Part shown: positions 1 to 8,156 of the stretch, in pieces
Numbering within the stretch: position 1 is the first letter of the stretch
Layout: each line of letters opens with the position of its first letter
NCBI GenBank assembly: GCA_022766795.1
Contig: JALEPE010000100.1
Span: forward strand, 1-40,620
Reading direction: 5' to 3'
Length of the DNA stretch: 40,620 nt
Origin: Helicobacter sp.
GTDB lineage: Bacteria; Campylobacterota; Campylobacteria; Campylobacterales; Helicobacteraceae
Notes under the pieces: generated by a model
Databases searched by the model: none
Told to the model about the DNA's origin: nothing
The model's input: the letters and a program-made list of their open reading frames with translations, nothing else
Translations under genes and position numbers: made by a program

Positions 1-1037
1 GCAATATCCTGCTCTGCTGCGACACTCTCTTGCACATCATTAGAGACTTTTAGTAGTAATTTTCTAGTCTCTGTTAATTGTTCTGATGATTCTTGAATCC
101 CCTTTGCACTAAGTTGCACAAGATCTTTTGCACTATGCAGAATTGCACTAATCTCTTCGCCAAGCTTTGTGCTATTACGCACCACTTCCACTGATTTTGC
201 TATTCTTGTATCCATTGCTTCTGAAGCACTAAAAAGTTGATTAGACTGCAAGATATTTTGATGGCTTGCGCCTTTTGCGCTGCTTATTGTATTGCTAATT
301 TTAGCAATGAATGCGTTAATGTATGTGCTTGCCTTTGCGATTTCATCGGCATTTTTTACAGGAAGCCGCTTTGTCAAATCTCCATCACCCTGTGAAATAT
401 CAAAAGCCACTTCCGCAAGATTTGAAATAGGATAAAATACCCAACGATTAAATAAAAACAATAACACAAATAGCGCGACAACTCCAGACCCAGCCATTAA
501 AAGAATAATTTTAGTCTGCACAACATTGGAATCGTGAATAAGCTCTTTTATGGAAATTTGTATTTCAGCCACCCCTAAAAGATCTCCCACTTGCGAATTC
601 GCGTGACATAGCACACAAGCTTCTTCAGCAACAATAGGCTTTGCCATCAAAAATCCCGTATCACTTTCGTTTTTATAGATTCTCATTAATCCTTGTTTGC
701 TCTCAAAAACAGAAAGGATTTCGGGATTTGTGGTGAAACTTTTTTGCAATCCCATAAAATCAATTACCGCTTGTGCAGCAAAAATTTCTAAATTTGAGAT
801 TCCATTAACTTTTTTAGCACCTTCAATAAAGGCGCTAATTATAACAGGGTCTCCCGTATTCATCGCAACTTTTAAGCCTTCTGTTAGCATTGCATTAAGT
901 TGATGCAATTCGCGTGTAGAGCTACTTTGCGCAATACTAGCAAAACCACTTTGTAAATTATAATACACCATCCCTAAGAGTCCTAGCAAAAATACGACAA
1001 TCATAACAATAATTTTAGAGCGGATGGTTTTTAGCAT
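1..1037 (-). CDS. Methyl-accepting chemotaxis protein with periplasmic heme-c motif (partial, C-terminus off window)
   Basis: Membrane chemoreceptor that would signal to CheA/CheW and steer flagellar motility. Reading from the ATG at 1037 (preceded by a GGAGATAA ribosome site) gives an N-terminal transmembrane helix at about residues 7-25, a periplasmic domain of about 145 residues, a second helix at about 172-195 followed by HAMP-type sequence to about 250, then the start of the alpha-helical signalling coil. The frame stays open to base 1, so the conserved signalling tip lies outside the window. The periplasmic domain contains EEACVLCHAN, a CxxCH motif (C141, C144, H145), the covalent heme-c attachment signature. 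By analogy with heme-containing chemoreceptors known from Geobacter it may sense redox state or a gaseous ligand; that is inference. It lies 109 bases downstream of the histidine kinase gene on the same strand. Confidence 0.9.
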   Translation of the reverse strand, partial: MLKTIRSKIIVMIVVFLLGLLGMVYYNLQSGFASIAQSSSTRELHQLNAMLTEGLKVAMNTGDPVIISAFIEGAKKVNGISNLEIFAAQAVIDFMGLQKSFTTNPEILSVFESKQGLMRIYKNESDTGFLMAKPIVAEEACVLCHANSQVGDLLGVAEIQISIKELIHDSNVVQTKIILLMAGSGVVALFVLLFLFNRWVFYPISNLAEVAFDISQGDGDLTKRLPVKNADEIAKASTYINAFIAKISNTISSAKGASHQNILQSNQLFSASEAMDTRIAKSVEVVRNSTKLGEEISAILHSAKDLVQLSAKGIQESSEQLTETRKLLLKVSNDVQESVAAEQDI

Positions 1038-1146
1038 ATTTATCTCCCAAAAGGACGCCTTAGCGATTCCTTGTGCATATAGTTTTTGGATTGTAAGCAA
1101 TATATATTAAAGGTTTTATTAAAAGCTAAAATTTTTTCAAAATTCT

Positions 1147-2490
1147 TTAGATTTTTGCGTTACTTAGAGGAAATTCTACTTTAAACTCTACGCCATCTTG
1201 TTCATTTAAAAATGTGATTCTGCCTTGCATAGATTCTACAAGCATTTGCACGATCGATAACCCAATCCCTGTGCCACTTTCCTTTGTTGTGAAAAATTTA
1301 TCAAATACCTTTCTAGCAATCTCCTTATCAATGCCCCCGCCGTTATCCTTAATATAAATCGCACACATTTGCACCCCTGCAATATTCTCTCCTAATGCAC
1401 AACGGATTGTGATTCTACCTTCTTTGATTGCACCTGTTTTAAGTCTTGTTTTTATTGCTTCAATCGCGTTGTCTAATAGCACAATTATCACATTTTGAAA
1501 CTCGCTTTTAGTTGCATGAATCATAAGATTTTTTTTGCTTTTTCCTGATTGAAATTTAATGCTAATATTATTATCTACAATACTATAAAAGAAATCTAAA
1601 GTATTCCTAATCACCGCGCAAATCTCTAAATTCTCCCTTTCTCTTGATGGCATATAAAAGGAGCGGAATTCCTCAATTACACTTAACATAAATTTGATTT
1701 GTTCTGTCATAATCTGCAAATATTTCTCAAATGTCGCATCATCTAAATCATTTAATTCTCGCATTTCTTTGAGATTCTGACAAACAAGATATAAGGTGTT
1801 TAACGGCTGCTTCCATTGGTGTGCAACATTACCTAACATTCTACCCATTTCTTCTTCTTTTGTTTTTTGCGTTAGCAATAAATGGCGGTTTTGCAACTCC
1901 TCTTCAAGCTTAACAATATCTGAAATATCAATAAATATAAAATACAAAGTTGTCTTTTGCGCAAACTCAAAGAAGTGAATAGACGCCATAACAGGAATTG
2001 TAAATTCCATTATATCAAGCTGCATTCTAAAATTTTGCTTTTGTTTGGTGCGTTTTAGTTGTTCAATTTGCCCTAGTATCAACGCCTTTTGTTCTACATT
2101 GTTAAACAATTCTAAAATATTATAATTTAACATTTCCACACCAAACAAATTAAAAGCAGCGCGGTTATATTTGATAATCTTTAAATCCTCATCTTGTGCA
2201 ATAATTGTCGCATTTAAACTACTTTCAAACAAATAATCGTGCGCATAATCACTCTTTAATCTTTGCGCAACTTCTTGTTCAATTTGACTAGCAAGCTCTC
2301 TACTTAGCTGCTCAATCATTGTGCTTTTGCTTTGTAATTCATCTTTTGTGCGTTTAGTCCGATTTAACTCTTGCAACAATTTTTTATAGCTAAATGCTAA
2401 ATAAACAATCAAGCAAATCACGCAAGCAAAGACTCCAAAAAGCAGAATCACTAGCGAATAATTCTCATTCCATTGCATTAGCCATTCCAT
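1147..2490 (-). CDS. PAS-domain sensor histidine kinase, membrane-anchored
   Basis: Sensor kinase of a two-component system. It has one transmembrane helix at about residues 12-35, a charged coiled coil at about 36-80, a PAS-like domain at about 85-195, a phosphoacceptor helix with NVAHQWKQPLN (likely H224), and an HATPase domain with N box NAIEAI (about 341), G1 box DNGGGI (about 382) and G2 box GTGIGLS (about 406). The HQWKQP form of the H box is common in Campylobacterota kinases. No response regulator is encoded beside it: the next gene on this strand is the chemoreceptor, and glyS diverges on the other side. It is therefore an orphan within this window and its partner cannot be named. 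There is no large periplasmic loop, so the stimulus is probably cytoplasmic and read by the PAS domain. Confidence 0.9.
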   Translation of the reverse strand: MEWLMQWNENYSLVILLFGVFACVICLIVYLAFSYKKLLQELNRTKRTKDELQSKSTMIEQLSRELASQIEQEVAQRLKSDYAHDYLFESSLNATIIAQDEDLKIIKYNRAAFNLFGVEMLNYNILELFNNVEQKALILGQIEQLKRTKQKQNFRMQLDIMEFTIPVMASIHFFEFAQKTTLYFIFIDISDIVKLEEELQNRHLLLTQKTKEEEMGRMLGNVAHQWKQPLNTLYLVCQNLKEMRELNDLDDATFEKYLQIMTEQIKFMLSVIEEFRSFYMPSRERENLEICAVIRNTLDFFYSIVDNNISIKFQSGKSKKNLMIHATKSEFQNVIIVLLDNAIEAIKTRLKTGAIKEGRITIRCALGENIAGVQMCAIYIKDNGGGIDKEIARKVFDKFFTTKESGTGIGLSIVQMLVESMQGRITFLNEQDGVEFKVEFPLSNAKI

Positions 2491-2573
2491 TCTATTTTTT
2501 CCTATCTTTTCCAGTAATAGTTATCAATTATACTTAAATTTTTGTAAGTTTTAAAGTTTTTTAGACTTTGTTT

Positions 2574-2582
2574 TGTTACAAT
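2574..2582 (+). promoter_or_regulatory. Extended -10 promoter element for glyS
   Basis: TGTTACAAT (TG-N-TACAAT) lies 28 bases before the glyS ATG. Very similar TGCTACAMT elements precede the ferredoxin gene and uppP in this window. No convincing -35 is visible, which is usual for Campylobacterota sigma-70 promoters. Confidence 0.5.
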
Positions 2583-2609
2583 TCTAGAATTTTTTATAAA
2601 GGCAAACCT

Positions 2610-4658
2610 ATGACTGCGTTAGACACAAGCTCTTTTTTACTTGAAATTGGCACAGAGGAATTGCCCGCAATTCCTTTTCTATCAGAATTACCCAATATTC
2701 AAAATAAATTTCAAAAAATTTTAGAAACCAACCGCTTAAATTGCGCCTTTGATTTTTATTACACACCGCGCCGCTTAGTCATTCTTGCTAAAGAATTTCC
2801 AAAATCACAAAGCAAAGAAACACTAGAGTTTTTTGGACCGCCAGTTAGTATTGCCTACCAAGATCGCACAACACCAACTCCTGCTGCACTTAGCTTCTTT
2901 AAAAAATGTGGAATCACACCCGATGAAGCACAAAGAATCATAAAAGATAACAAAGAGATTCTATATTGCCAAAAAGAAGCCGAGCAACTCCCAGCTAATG
3001 CACTTTTGCAAAATATTGTCAAGGAATTTTTAGAATCACTAAATTTTGGCAAAACAATGCGTTGGGGAAGCCTAAAAGAAAGTTTTATCCGCCCCATCTC
3101 TTGGATTCTATGCCTGCTTGATAATCAATTAGTAGATTTAAATCTCTATGGAATCACAGCAAAAGCGCGCACTTATACCCACCGCAATGTGAGTTTTGAA
3201 GCCTTTGATGTGCAAAATGTAGAATCCTATTTAGAGATTTTAGCTAACAATGGCGTGATTTTAAACCAAGAAGCACGTAAAGAAAAAATTTTAAAGGATA
3301 TTGCAGAAATTGAAGCGACACAAGGTATTAAAGTAGAAATTGATAAGGACTTGCTTGACGAAGTTATTGCCATTACGGAATATCCAACTGCACTTTTTGG
3401 CGAGTTTAGCCCTCATTTCTTAGAACTTCCAGCACCCTGCATTATTACTTCAATGAAAGTCAATCAACGTTATTTTGCCACCTATAAAGAGGAGCGGCTT
3501 TATAATGGATTCGTGGTCGTTTCAAATAGTTTAGCACAGGACTCTAAAGCAATTATAGAAGGTAATATCAAAGTGCTTCGTGCGCGTTTAGAGGACGCAT
3601 TGTTTTTCTACCATAATGACCTAAAATCCGGCTTTATGCCTGAACGACTCAAAGAAGTAACCTTTGTAGAGGGCTTAGGTTCTATGTGGGATAAAACCGA
3701 GCGCGAACGTAAAATCGTGCAAATTCTAGGAAATCAATTTAAAGACTGTTTAGAATATGATTTAGCTTTAACACTGGAGATCTTAGATCAAGCTGCACTT
3801 TTAAGTAAAGCAGATTTAATGACGGAAATGGTGTATGAATTCACAGAATTACAGGGCATTATGGGCTATTATTACGCAAAGGCTTTGCGCTATGATGATA
3901 GAGTAGCACTTGCAATCAAAGAGCAGTATTTACCTAATTCCGAGGAAAGCGTATTGCCATCAAACACGCTCAATGCAATTATTGCACTAGCCTACAAATT
4001 AGATAATCTCTTAGGATTATTCAGTATTGGTAAGATTCCCAGTGGGTCACGCGACCCCTTTGCACTACGACGCGCCGCAAATGGTGTAATTAAAATCATT
4101 TTACATTTTGACTTGCCTTTTAACCTTAGCACAATTCTTGCAACATTATCGCCTCTTTACAAGTCTTTTGATATAAAAGCACTAGAAAATTTTATTTTGG
4201 AACGTTTGGATTCCACATTGGAATTTAACGCTTCTTTATTGCGTGCTGTTTTAGCCACAGGCGAGAGGGATTTGGTGCAGATTTTCCAAAAATTAAGCGT
4301 ATTAGATTCTGCATTAAAACACCAAGATAAACAACTCCTAACGCAGACTTTCAAACGTCTAGCAAATATCACCAAGGAAGTGGATTTAAGCAAAGAATTA
4401 ACCATTAAAGAAGATAAACTCCTAGCAAGCGAAGAAATTGAGCTTTACAGAGCCTTTAATGCTTGCGAGCTAGACAATAACAATTATTCTCAGCAATTAG
4501 AATCCCTATTAGCACTAAGCCCAATTTTAGAACGATTCTTTGATAAAGTGCTAGTCAATGCTCCCGATGAGGATTTCAAAAATAACAGAAAGCACCTTAT
4601 TGCGCGTATTTATAAAGCATTTTTAAATATTGCAGATATTAAAGAAATCAGCTTCTAA
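2610..4658 (+). CDS. glyS: Glycyl-tRNA synthetase beta subunit
   Basis: Beta subunit of the alpha2beta2 bacterial glycyl-tRNA synthetase. With GlyQ, encoded elsewhere, it charges tRNA-Gly and supplies tRNA recognition. From the ATG at 2610 the product is about 682 residues, matching the family's usual length of about 690. It opens with the typical LLEIGTEELPAIPF segment, has FFGPP and SGSRDPFALRRAANG family signatures, an HD-like central region and an alpha-helical anticodon-binding end. An in-frame ATG at 2568 would add 14 residues. I prefer 2610 because AAAGG sits just upstream, the family begins close to this residue, and 2568 falls inside the likely promoter. It diverges from the histidine kinase gene, and the TrpC-like ORF follows after 8 bases. 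Confidence 0.96.
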   Translation: MTALDTSSFLLEIGTEELPAIPFLSELPNIQNKFQKILETNRLNCAFDFYYTPRRLVILAKEFPKSQSKETLEFFGPPVSIAYQDRTTPTPAALSFFKKCGITPDEAQRIIKDNKEILYCQKEAEQLPANALLQNIVKEFLESLNFGKTMRWGSLKESFIRPISWILCLLDNQLVDLNLYGITAKARTYTHRNVSFEAFDVQNVESYLEILANNGVILNQEARKEKILKDIAEIEATQGIKVEIDKDLLDEVIAITEYPTALFGEFSPHFLELPAPCIITSMKVNQRYFATYKEERLYNGFVVVSNSLAQDSKAIIEGNIKVLRARLEDALFFYHNDLKSGFMPERLKEVTFVEGLGSMWDKTERERKIVQILGNQFKDCLEYDLALTLEILDQAALLSKADLMTEMVYEFTELQGIMGYYYAKALRYDDRVALAIKEQYLPNSEESVLPSNTLNAIIALAYKLDNLLGLFSIGKIPSGSRDPFALRRAANGVIKIILHFDLPFNLSTILATLSPLYKSFDIKALENFILERLDSTLEFNASLLRAVLATGERDLVQIFQKLSVLDSALKHQDKQLLTQTFKRLANITKEVDLSKELTIKEDKLLASEEIELYRAFNACELDNNNYSQQLESLLALSPILERFFDKVLVNAPDEDFKNNRKHLIARIYKAFLNIADIKEISF

Positions 4659-4666
4659 GGCATTAT

Positions 4667-5281
4667 TTGCATTACTTTAAAGGAATCGCAATCACAGAGA
4701 TTAAAACTGCAATCACTAAAAAAAAGCAAATCTTTAGCGCAGAGTGGCTTGGCAAGAGTTTAGCTTACACGCCTTACCAACCACGCCCCTTAAACCTAAA
4801 GCGCACAGATTCCCCGCATACTTTATGGACGATTCCCTCAAATTGTGCAGAGTTTTTGCAATTTGCAAACTCACACAAAGATTGTGCTGCCTTTATCTTA
4901 GAATCACTAGAAATTTCTACCTATATTAGACGTTATGTCAATGTGCCTTTAGTATATGACTTTTTAATTTTAGATTCCTACCAGTTATTAGAAGCTCTCG
5001 TATATGGCATTGACTGCGTGATGTTATACCCAAGTTTTCTTAAGCAAAAGGAACTACAAGAATTAAGCAACTACGCACTTAAGCTAGGATTAGAAAGAAT
5101 CTTTTGCATAGAAAACAAAGAGGATCTAACAAAGGCAATTTTGGCTAAAGCTGACATTTTAAACCTATGTGGTCATGACACACTCATTCCTTTAATTCCC
5201 AAACAAAAAATCTTACTTAGCGAAAATTTTGAACCCAATGCGAAAAATTTAGAAGCATTGGATGCTAAGATTCTTAAATGA
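4667..5281 (+). CDS. TrpC-like (indole-3-glycerol phosphate synthase fold) protein, probably non-catalytic
   Basis: A 204-residue protein starting at TTG (4667) with TAAGG just upstream, 8 bases after glyS and so probably co-transcribed. The middle resembles indole-3-glycerol phosphate synthase: PLVYDFLILDSYQLLEAL aligns with the strand that carries the KDF catalytic lysine, followed by the helix-strand pattern around LGLERIFCIENKEDL and ADILNL. The catalytic lysine position is tyrosine (VYDF, not CKDF), the N-terminal KKASPS segment is absent, and the NNR motif is replaced by NLCGHD. It is also shorter than true TrpC (about 255 residues). I infer a TIM-barrel relative that has lost the tryptophan-pathway reaction; no trp genes lie nearby. 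Its actual role is unknown. Confidence 0.7.
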   Translation: MHYFKGIAITEIKTAITKKKQIFSAEWLGKSLAYTPYQPRPLNLKRTDSPHTLWTIPSNCAEFLQFANSHKDCAAFILESLEISTYIRRYVNVPLVYDFLILDSYQLLEALVYGIDCVMLYPSFLKQKELQELSNYALKLGLERIFCIENKEDLTKAILAKADILNLCGHDTLIPLIPKQKILLSENFEPNAKNLEALDAKILK

Positions 5282-5304
5282 TCTTAAATTTTAAAATTTA
5301 AGAT
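5281..5304. repeat. Perfect 24-bp AT-rich palindrome
   Basis: The twelve-base arm ATCTTAAATTTT is followed directly by its exact reverse complement, starting at the last base of the TrpC-like stop codon. There is no GC stem or T run, so it is a poor intrinsic terminator. It could be a weak hairpin protecting the mRNA end or a protein-binding site upstream of the ferredoxin promoter. Confidence 0.7.
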
Positions 5305-5397
5305 AGAATCTAAAATTACACACTTCAGGATAAAAGCGTTTTTAAATTCCCTTATTATGCGCTAATTTAAGAAATTTCTTAGAATATTTCGGTTAAA

Positions 5398-5406
5398 TGC
5401 TACACT
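5398..5406 (+). promoter_or_regulatory. Extended -10 promoter for the ferredoxin-ppx-LPS operon
   Basis: TGCTACACT (TG-N-TACACT) lies 22 bases before the ferredoxin ATG, with TAAGGAG as ribosome site between them. It is the only convincing promoter upstream of the five tightly spaced genes that run to 10150. Confidence 0.5.
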
Positions 5407-5428
5407 TTATTAACCTAAGGAGTATTTG

Positions 5429-5680
5429 ATGTCTTTAATGATAAATGAAGAATGTATTGCCTGTGATGCTTGCCGCGAAGAATGCCCTAATGATGCGATT
5501 GAAGAGGGCGATCCTTATTATATGATTGACCCAGAACGTTGCACAGAATGTTATGGTTTCTATGATGAACCATCGTGTTTATCGGTATGTCCCGTTGATG
5601 CGATTATTTCAGATCCAGATAATGTTGAAACATTAGAGGAATTGAAATTCAAACACGCACAACTCCACCAAGAAGATTAG
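5429..5680 (+). CDS. YfhL-type dicluster 4Fe-4S ferredoxin
   Basis: An 83-residue soluble electron carrier with two 4Fe-4S sites. Cluster one uses C9xxC12xxC15xxxC19P. Cluster two uses C38xxC41, then a longer gap to C50xxxC54P; this insertion is typical of the Allochromatium-type/YfhL ferredoxins. The ATG at 5429 is preceded by TAAGGAG and is preferred to a TTG one codon upstream. It heads a plus-strand run with ppx 9 bases downstream, the same order I recall for HP0277-HP0278 in H. pylori. The redox partner is unknown; related ferredoxins are linked to pyruvate:ferredoxin oxidoreductase or iron-sulfur enzyme maintenance, which is family knowledge only. Confidence 0.93.
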   Translation: MSLMINEECIACDACREECPNDAIEEGDPYYMIDPERCTECYGFYDEPSCLSVCPVDAIISDPDNVETLEELKFKHAQLHQED

Positions 5681-5689
5681 AGGCGCAAA

Positions 5690-7147
5690 GTGGCAAAGAT
5701 TACCGCCATCATTGATATTGGTTCAAACTCTGCTAGAATGGCAATTTTTGAGAAAACAAGCCATTTGGGATTCCATTTGCTTTATGAAACCAAAAGCAGG
5801 GTTAGAATCTCGGAATCCACATACGCACACAATGGTTATTTACAACCTAAGCCAATGGAGAGAGCTGTTTGCGCCTTAAAAGACTTTCTATGGATTGCAA
5901 AATTACATAAGGCACGTAAAATTCTATGTGTTGCAACCTCTGCCGTGCGTGATGCACCCAATAAGGCAGAGTTTTTAAAGCTTGCACGCAATATCGGATT
6001 AAAGATTAAAATCATTAGCGGAGAGCAAGAAGCCTATTTTGGTGCATTAAGTGCGTCCAATCTATTGCCTTACAATAGTGGAATCACGATTGATATTGGT
6101 GGAGGAAGCACAGAATGCGCATTAATTGAAAACCAAAAAATCATTGATAAAATCTCCTTAGATATTGGCACAATCCGCTTAAAAGAATTATTTTTTGATA
6201 AGGGGGATTTAGAGGGCGCAAAGGAATTTGTTCAAAATGCACTCTCTAAACTTCCAAGCCACTTTTTACATCAACGCGTTTTTGGAATCGGAGGAACGGC
6301 AAGGGCACTTAGCAAAACAATCCAAAAACATATCAAATACCCCATAGACACATTGCACGCTTTTGAATACGATTTTTTAGCCCACGCCGACCTTTTCCAC
6401 TCTATTTACACCGCTAAACCTAGTGATTTACCAAGTTTAGGCATAAAAGAATATAGGATTGATTCCATTCAAGGTGGTGCGTTGATTTTTCACTTGAGTC
6501 TATTGCGCTTTGGCACAAAAAATGTTGTAACAAGCGGAGTTGGCGTAAGAGAGGGGGTCTTTTTAAAAGATATTTTACGTAGTGAAAATGGACATTTTCC
6601 TCCTAATTTCAATCCCAGTGTGCGCAATCTAAAAGATAGATTTCTAAAAAACACTGCGCGATCCAATATTCAAAAACTCCTTGCTATGCATCTTTTTACA
6701 GCACAAGAACATTTGTCTTTAATACCGGAATATTTTAAAATGCACTTAAGCATTGCAGCAGAACTTTGTAACATTGGAATTGCACTAAACTTCTATGAAA
6801 AGGGCGATCACGGCGATTATATCTTGCTGAATGCTCTAAACTATGGATTCACACACCAAGACCGCTTATTAATCGCAACGCTTGTGCGTTTTAGTGGTAA
6901 AAAGATTCCAGAATTACTGCCGTTAATGGAATTGCTCCCGAGTTTGCAAACCATTAAAATCCTTAGTTTCTTTATTGGCATTGCAGAGATTCTAAGTCAA
7001 AACCAAAATCCAAAAGAATTCCACTTCACAATAGAAAATACCATACTCTTTATTGCACATCCTTGCATTTCCTATCTCACACAAGAAAGATTACAAAAGC
7101 TTAATCTCCCGCTGCCCTTTACAAATATTACATTAAAAAAGCTTTAA
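5690..7147 (+). CDS. ppx: Ppx/GppA family phosphatase (exopolyphosphatase / pppGpp hydrolase)
   Basis: A 485-residue enzyme of the ASKHA phosphatase superfamily that removes terminal phosphate from polyphosphate or converts pppGpp to ppGpp. It has the phosphate-binding signature IDIGSNSARMAIF, the ATSAVRDAPN segment, SGEQEAYFG with the likely catalytic glutamate, the second phosphate loop IDIGGGSTECAL, GIGGTARAL, and a C-terminal helical HD-like region of about 180 residues. The start is GTG at 5690, supported by AGAGG upstream. The stop is followed after one base by the waaC ATG, so a stress phosphatase is translationally close to lipopolysaccharide core genes, as in H. pylori HP0278-HP0279. 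Whether polyphosphate or pppGpp is the main substrate cannot be told from sequence. Confidence 0.93.
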   Translation: MAKITAIIDIGSNSARMAIFEKTSHLGFHLLYETKSRVRISESTYAHNGYLQPKPMERAVCALKDFLWIAKLHKARKILCVATSAVRDAPNKAEFLKLARNIGLKIKIISGEQEAYFGALSASNLLPYNSGITIDIGGGSTECALIENQKIIDKISLDIGTIRLKELFFDKGDLEGAKEFVQNALSKLPSHFLHQRVFGIGGTARALSKTIQKHIKYPIDTLHAFEYDFLAHADLFHSIYTAKPSDLPSLGIKEYRIDSIQGGALIFHLSLLRFGTKNVVTSGVGVREGVFLKDILRSENGHFPPNFNPSVRNLKDRFLKNTARSNIQKLLAMHLFTAQEHLSLIPEYFKMHLSIAAELCNIGIALNFYEKGDHGDYILLNALNYGFTHQDRLLIATLVRFSGKKIPELLPLMELLPSLQTIKILSFFIGIAEILSQNQNPKEFHFTIENTILFIAHPCISYLTQERLQKLNLPLPFTNITLKKL

Positions 7148-7148
7148 A

Positions 7149-8156
7149 ATGAAAACTCCTCTTAAAATTGCTATCGTTCGCTTAAGTGCTATGGGGGACA
7201 TTATCCATAGCGCAAGCGTCTTGCCTTTGCTTTTAGAGGATTTAAACAAAACCTACCAAACAACCTTGCATTGGTATGCAGATAGTCTTTTTAGTGAAAT
7301 TTTAGAAAATTCTCCCTACATTGACAAATTGATTCCAATCCCCCTTAAACAATCCATTCAATCCAAAAACTTTCATCGCTTAAAAGCCATTTACTCTACG
7401 CTTAGGCAAGAATCGTATGATATTGTTTTGGATTTGCAGGGCTTATTAAAATCCGCTTTTCTTAGTAAATGCCTTAAAACAAATCAAATTGTCGGATTCC
7501 AGAGTGCAAAAGAATCTCTTGCAACACTATTTTATCACCAAAAAATCTCGATTCCTTATGGAGAGCATATTTTATTGCGCAATGCAACTTTAGCATTCAG
7601 CGCACTTTCTTTAAATATTCCAACCCTAGAAACCTTGAAAAACCCAAAAATCTTTCTTGGTTTTCAAGATTGCCCACCTTTTGATTTACCGCAGGGCAAA
7701 AAGATTCTTTGTGTGCTAGAGACTTCTAAGCCAAACAAGACATATCCCTTAGAATGCTTTGTAGAGCTTGCACTCCTTTTGAATGCACAGCATTGGACGC
7801 CACTTTTTCTAAGTCGTGAAAAATTAGAGATTCCAAACCCCAAAAATGCACAATTCCAAACGATTCAAAACCTGAATTTAAACCAAATTAAAAGCCTTAT
7901 CACACAAATGGATTTAGTCATTGGTGCAGACACGGGCATTACACATCTTGCTTGGGCTTTTAAGCGTCCCTCTATCACACTCTTTGGCGCAACGCCCCCT
8001 AGCCGATTCAATCTTTGCACCAAGCAAAACCTTTTTTTAAGCGCAAATCCGAATGCAAACTACCAAAAGGACGACTTTAGTATCCGCACAATCGCACCTT
8101 TAGAGGTTTCTAAACTTGCATTGCATCTCTTAAACACTTCAAAGGAAAATGAATGA
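7149..8156 (+). CDS. waaC: Lipopolysaccharide heptosyltransferase I
   Basis: A GT-B glycosyltransferase of family GT9 that adds the first L-glycero-D-manno-heptose to Kdo of the lipid A-Kdo acceptor at the inner face of the cytoplasmic membrane. The 335-residue protein opens with IAIVRLSAMGDIIHSASVLP, carries LDLQGLLKSAFLS in the N-terminal Rossmann half, and GADTGITHLAWAFKRPSI plus TLFGATPP in the nucleotide-sugar-binding C-terminal half. It overlaps the acyltransferase start by four bases (ATGA), so translation is coupled. Gene order matches H. pylori HP0279. It is distinguished from waaF downstream by the MGDIIH form of the N-terminal motif and the lack of the C-terminal cysteine cluster. 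Confidence 0.93.
   Translation: MKTPLKIAIVRLSAMGDIIHSASVLPLLLEDLNKTYQTTLHWYADSLFSEILENSPYIDKLIPIPLKQSIQSKNFHRLKAIYSTLRQESYDIVLDLQGLLKSAFLSKCLKTNQIVGFQSAKESLATLFYHQKISIPYGEHILLRNATLAFSALSLNIPTLETLKNPKIFLGFQDCPPFDLPQGKKILCVLETSKPNKTYPLECFVELALLLNAQHWTPLFLSREKLEIPNPKNAQFQTIQNLNLNQIKSLITQMDLVIGADTGITHLAWAFKRPSITLFGATPPSRFNLCTKQNLFLSANPNANYQKDDFSIRTIAPLEVSKLALHLLNTSKENE

Noticed and set aside
697..903. 68-codon plus-strand open frame near the left edge
   Set aside because: The minus strand here encodes the periplasmic domain of the chemoreceptor with clear family features.
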